Positions 6,212 to 7,954 of a stretch of DNA of 7,954 bases are shown here, one piece after another. Below the pieces are notes generated by a model. That model was given only the letters and a program-made list of their open reading frames with translations. It searched no databases and had not been told where the DNA came from. This stretch comes from Pseudomonadota bacterium. GTDB taxonomy: Bacteria > Pseudomonadota > Gammaproteobacteria > UBA5335. The DNA lies in contig PKCW01000169.1 of the NCBI GenBank assembly GCA_002862965.1, forward strand, positions 1-7,954, in the 5' to 3' direction. Each line of letters opens with the position of its first letter. The stretch's first letter is position 1. A program made the translations under genes and the position numbers.

Positions 6212-6943
6212 ATGCCTGCGCGATTGTCCAGCCTGGCCCTTTTGGGCCTCCTGATTTTCTCTTCCGCCGGCCATTCGGCAACGGGTCAAATCGACGTCCC
6301 GATCCTGGGACCCAACGGGCCCTCGCGCGAACACATCGGCGTGGTCTCCTGGAGTGCGGCCAAGAACGAGGACGTGGTCCGACAACAATACGATTTCAGC
6401 TGCGGGTCTGCGTCGCTGACGACCTTGCTGCAGGAATACATCGGCCTGAACCTCACCGAAACCGATGCCATGAACGGCATGCTGCGCTATGGGGAAACCC
6501 AGAAAATCATCGACCGGCGTGGTTTCTCGCTGCTCGACATGAAGCGCTACGCCGCTCAGATCGGCTATCGCAGCGCCGGCTTCAAGGCCGCCTTTTCGGA
6601 TCTCGAAACGCTGGAACATCCCGGGATCGTACCGATCAAGTACGCCGGATTCGATCATTTCGTGGTGGTGAAATCCATCCACGCGGGGCATGTGCTCATC
6701 GCCGATCCGGCGCTGGGCAATTTCACCATGACCACGGCCCAGTTCAAGAAGTTCTGGGAGCCGCAAGTCATTTTCATCGTCTATCCCAAGGCCGGCGAGG
6801 AGCGCAATGCAGGGTTTGCGCTTTCGGACAGCGACTTGAGCTTTATCGGCGAGGATCGCATCCGGCGCACGGCACTGCTCGAGATTCCGGGCTTCTGGTC
6901 CGCGCTGCAACCCACCAACTTCAGATCGATCGGAATTCGCTGA
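6212..6943 (+). CDS. Exported C39-like cysteine peptidase
   Basis: This is a papain-fold C39-type peptidase domain without the ABC transporter that bacteriocin-processing C39 proteins carry. The 243-residue product has a signal peptide (residues 1-23, cleavage after GHSA), so it acts in the periplasm or beyond. The catalytic set is visible: Cys64 in YDFSCGSAS with Gln58/59 upstream for the oxyanion hole, His149 in GFDHFVVV, and Asp165 in IADPALG. I chose the ATG at 6212 because AAGGA lies 7 nt upstream and a signal peptide follows at once; an ATG at 6122 would add 30 unlikely residues. Stand-alone secreted C39-like proteins include FapD of the Pseudomonas functional-amyloid operon. The next gene, 66 bp on, encodes a probable outer-membrane barrel, so the pair may export or process a secreted substrate. 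The substrate is unknown. Confidence 0.8.
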   Translation: MPARLSSLALLGLLIFSSAGHSATGQIDVPILGPNGPSREHIGVVSWSAAKNEDVVRQQYDFSCGSASLTTLLQEYIGLNLTETDAMNGMLRYGETQKIIDRRGFSLLDMKRYAAQIGYRSAGFKAAFSDLETLEHPGIVPIKYAGFDHFVVVKSIHAGHVLIADPALGNFTMTTAQFKKFWEPQVIFIVYPKAGEERNAGFALSDSDLSFIGEDRIRRTALLEIPGFWSALQPTNFRSIGIR

Positions 6944-7009
6944 GGACAGCGGATGCCGCGCCTGCGTGCTTTCGGTAGCCCCTTTTGTTAGCTCATTGAC
7001 GGAAATACC

Positions 7010-7954
7010 ATGACCTCAACCTCGGCATCCTCATCGAAATCCGTGAAAAAACCCTTGGGTCAATTCATCCTGGCGTCCATGACGGCATTGAGCATCGTTG
7101 CCGCGACACTCCCCGCCGCATGGGCACAAACCGCCGAAGAGGCCTCCCCCGCGGAGCAGCAGAAGGCTCGTGAAGCCCTGCGACAGAAAGAATCCGATCC
7201 GAGCAAGGAAGAGAATCTCGAGCAGATTCTCAACAAGACCCAGCTGGACTATTCGCTGGTCAAGCAGGGCTGGTGGGACATCTTTCTCAATGTCGACTAC
7301 ACCTACTTCGGTGATGCGCGCTCGCAGGATGCGCTGATCCTCGAACAGACCCGCAGCGGACGCAATCAACCCCCTTCCTTGCAAGTCCTTGATTTCCGCC
7401 CTGTCGACGTGGTTCAGGACGCGCAACACACCCTGACGCCGCGGCTGACGGTCGATTACGGCCTGCTCGACAACCTGAGCCTCGGATTTGCGCTGCCGGT
7501 CGTCGGCAAATATGACAACGTGGACGATGTCAGCGAATTCGATATCGGAGACGTGTCCATGCGACTGCGCTGGCAGCCGTTTCGCGCGTTGCCGGGTGAC
7601 GCCCGCTGGACGCTGCTTGGCGAAGTCACCGCACCCACCGGTTCCAGCCCCTTCGAAACCAAGCTCGGTGAAGAACTCGCGACGGGTGACGGCTATTACT
7701 CCGCCAGCCTGGGCGTGAACGTCTCCAAGGTGATCGACCCCGTCGTGGCGTTCGGTTCGTTCAGCCTGATCCAGGGTTTCAAGGAAGACGGGCTCGATCA
7801 GGTGCGCCAGGCCGTCGGTGGGCAACCCCTGATCCTGACCGAAGTCGAGCCGGGTTTGCAGGCCCAGCTCGGTCTGGGCGTCGCATTTGCATTGTCCTAC
7901 GACGTGTCCATGACCTTCCAGTACCAGCTCGGTTACGCTCAGGAAACCGATCTG
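7010..7954 (+). CDS. Outer-membrane beta-barrel transporter-like protein (3' end outside window)
   Basis: The frame stays open for 315 codons to the right edge. It begins with a long signal peptide (residues 1-39, cleavage after AAWA). A charged helical or coiled-coil-prone stretch follows at about 41-75 (SPAEQQKAREALRQKE and on). From about residue 82 come alternating aromatic/polar strands (DIFLNVDYTYF, LTVDYGLLDNLSLGFALPV, DVSMRLRWQPF, VSMTFQYQLGY) typical of an outer-membrane barrel. The pattern fits the loosely defined 'transporter' families such as Phenol_MetA_deg, or the FapF type with an N-terminal helical region ahead of a barrel. ATG 7010 has GGA at 7001-7003. It follows the C39-like gene by 66 bp with no terminator and is probably in the same operon. 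The family call is by pattern, not by a diagnostic motif. Confidence 0.65.
   Translation, partial: MTSTSASSSKSVKKPLGQFILASMTALSIVAATLPAAWAQTAEEASPAEQQKAREALRQKESDPSKEENLEQILNKTQLDYSLVKQGWWDIFLNVDYTYFGDARSQDALILEQTRSGRNQPPSLQVLDFRPVDVVQDAQHTLTPRLTVDYGLLDNLSLGFALPVVGKYDNVDDVSEFDIGDVSMRLRWQPFRALPGDARWTLLGEVTAPTGSSPFETKLGEELATGDGYYSASLGVNVSKVIDPVVAFGSFSLIQGFKEDGLDQVRQAVGGQPLILTEVEPGLQAQLGLGVAFALSYDVSMTFQYQLGYAQETDL

Noticed and set aside
4835..6910. Very long (691-codon) reverse-strand open frame
   Set aside because: It spans fbp and the C39-like gene antisense; both + strand products have conserved motifs and the antisense product resembles nothing known to me.
6938..6951. Terminator after the C39-like gene
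   Set aside because: CGCTG/CAGCG is only 5 bp, overlaps the stop codon and has no T run, so read-through to the barrel gene is more likely.
7031..7825. Reverse-strand open frame opposite the barrel gene
   Set aside because: The + strand frame has a start, a ribosome-binding site, a signal peptide and strand periodicity and is open to the edge, so the reverse frame is a shadow.

Overview
The window is GC-rich chromosomal DNA of a proteobacterium, most likely a gammaproteobacterium. The evidence is the lptB-rpoN-hpf-rapZ order, the short form of HPF, an RpoN with an acidic region II, RapZ, and sigma70-like -10 boxes of the TAGAAT type. I cannot name the genus. All supported genes lie on the + strand.

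Layout. Positions 1-230 look unlike the rest: about 53% GC by hand count, short tandem repeats and no convincing gene. They run straight into a 5'-truncated lptB (about 231-653) that keeps the ABC signature, Walker B and H-loop but has lost the Walker A half. Then follow rpoN (sigma-54, 727-2169), hpf (ribosome hibernation factor, 2211-2537), rapZ (2619-3476), mgtE (Mg2+ channel/transporter, 3592-4950), fbp (class I fructose-1,6-bisphosphatase, 5051-6058), an exported C39-like cysteine peptidase (6212-6943) and a signal-peptide-bearing, probably outer-membrane beta-barrel protein (7010 to beyond the right edge).

How the genes relate. The left part is the conserved envelope/sigma-54/PTS-Ntr neighbourhood. 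No phosphotransferase gene is present: there is no ptsN between hpf and rapZ, and no IIA/HPr/EI block between rapZ and mgtE. The hpf-rapZ gap instead holds a perfect 11-bp inverted repeat whose right arm covers the rapZ ribosome-binding site, which suggests translational control of rapZ. mgtE and fbp appear to have their own promoters, which share a TTCGAATG box at the same distance from the -10. The right part is a separate two-gene export module (C39-like peptidase plus barrel protein) behind its own clear sigma70 promoter. The pairing recalls FapD/FapF of the functional-amyloid export system, but no amyloid subunit gene is visible here.

Most interesting: the truncated lptB junction, the rapZ-occluding hairpin, the missing PTS genes, and the peptidase/barrel pair.
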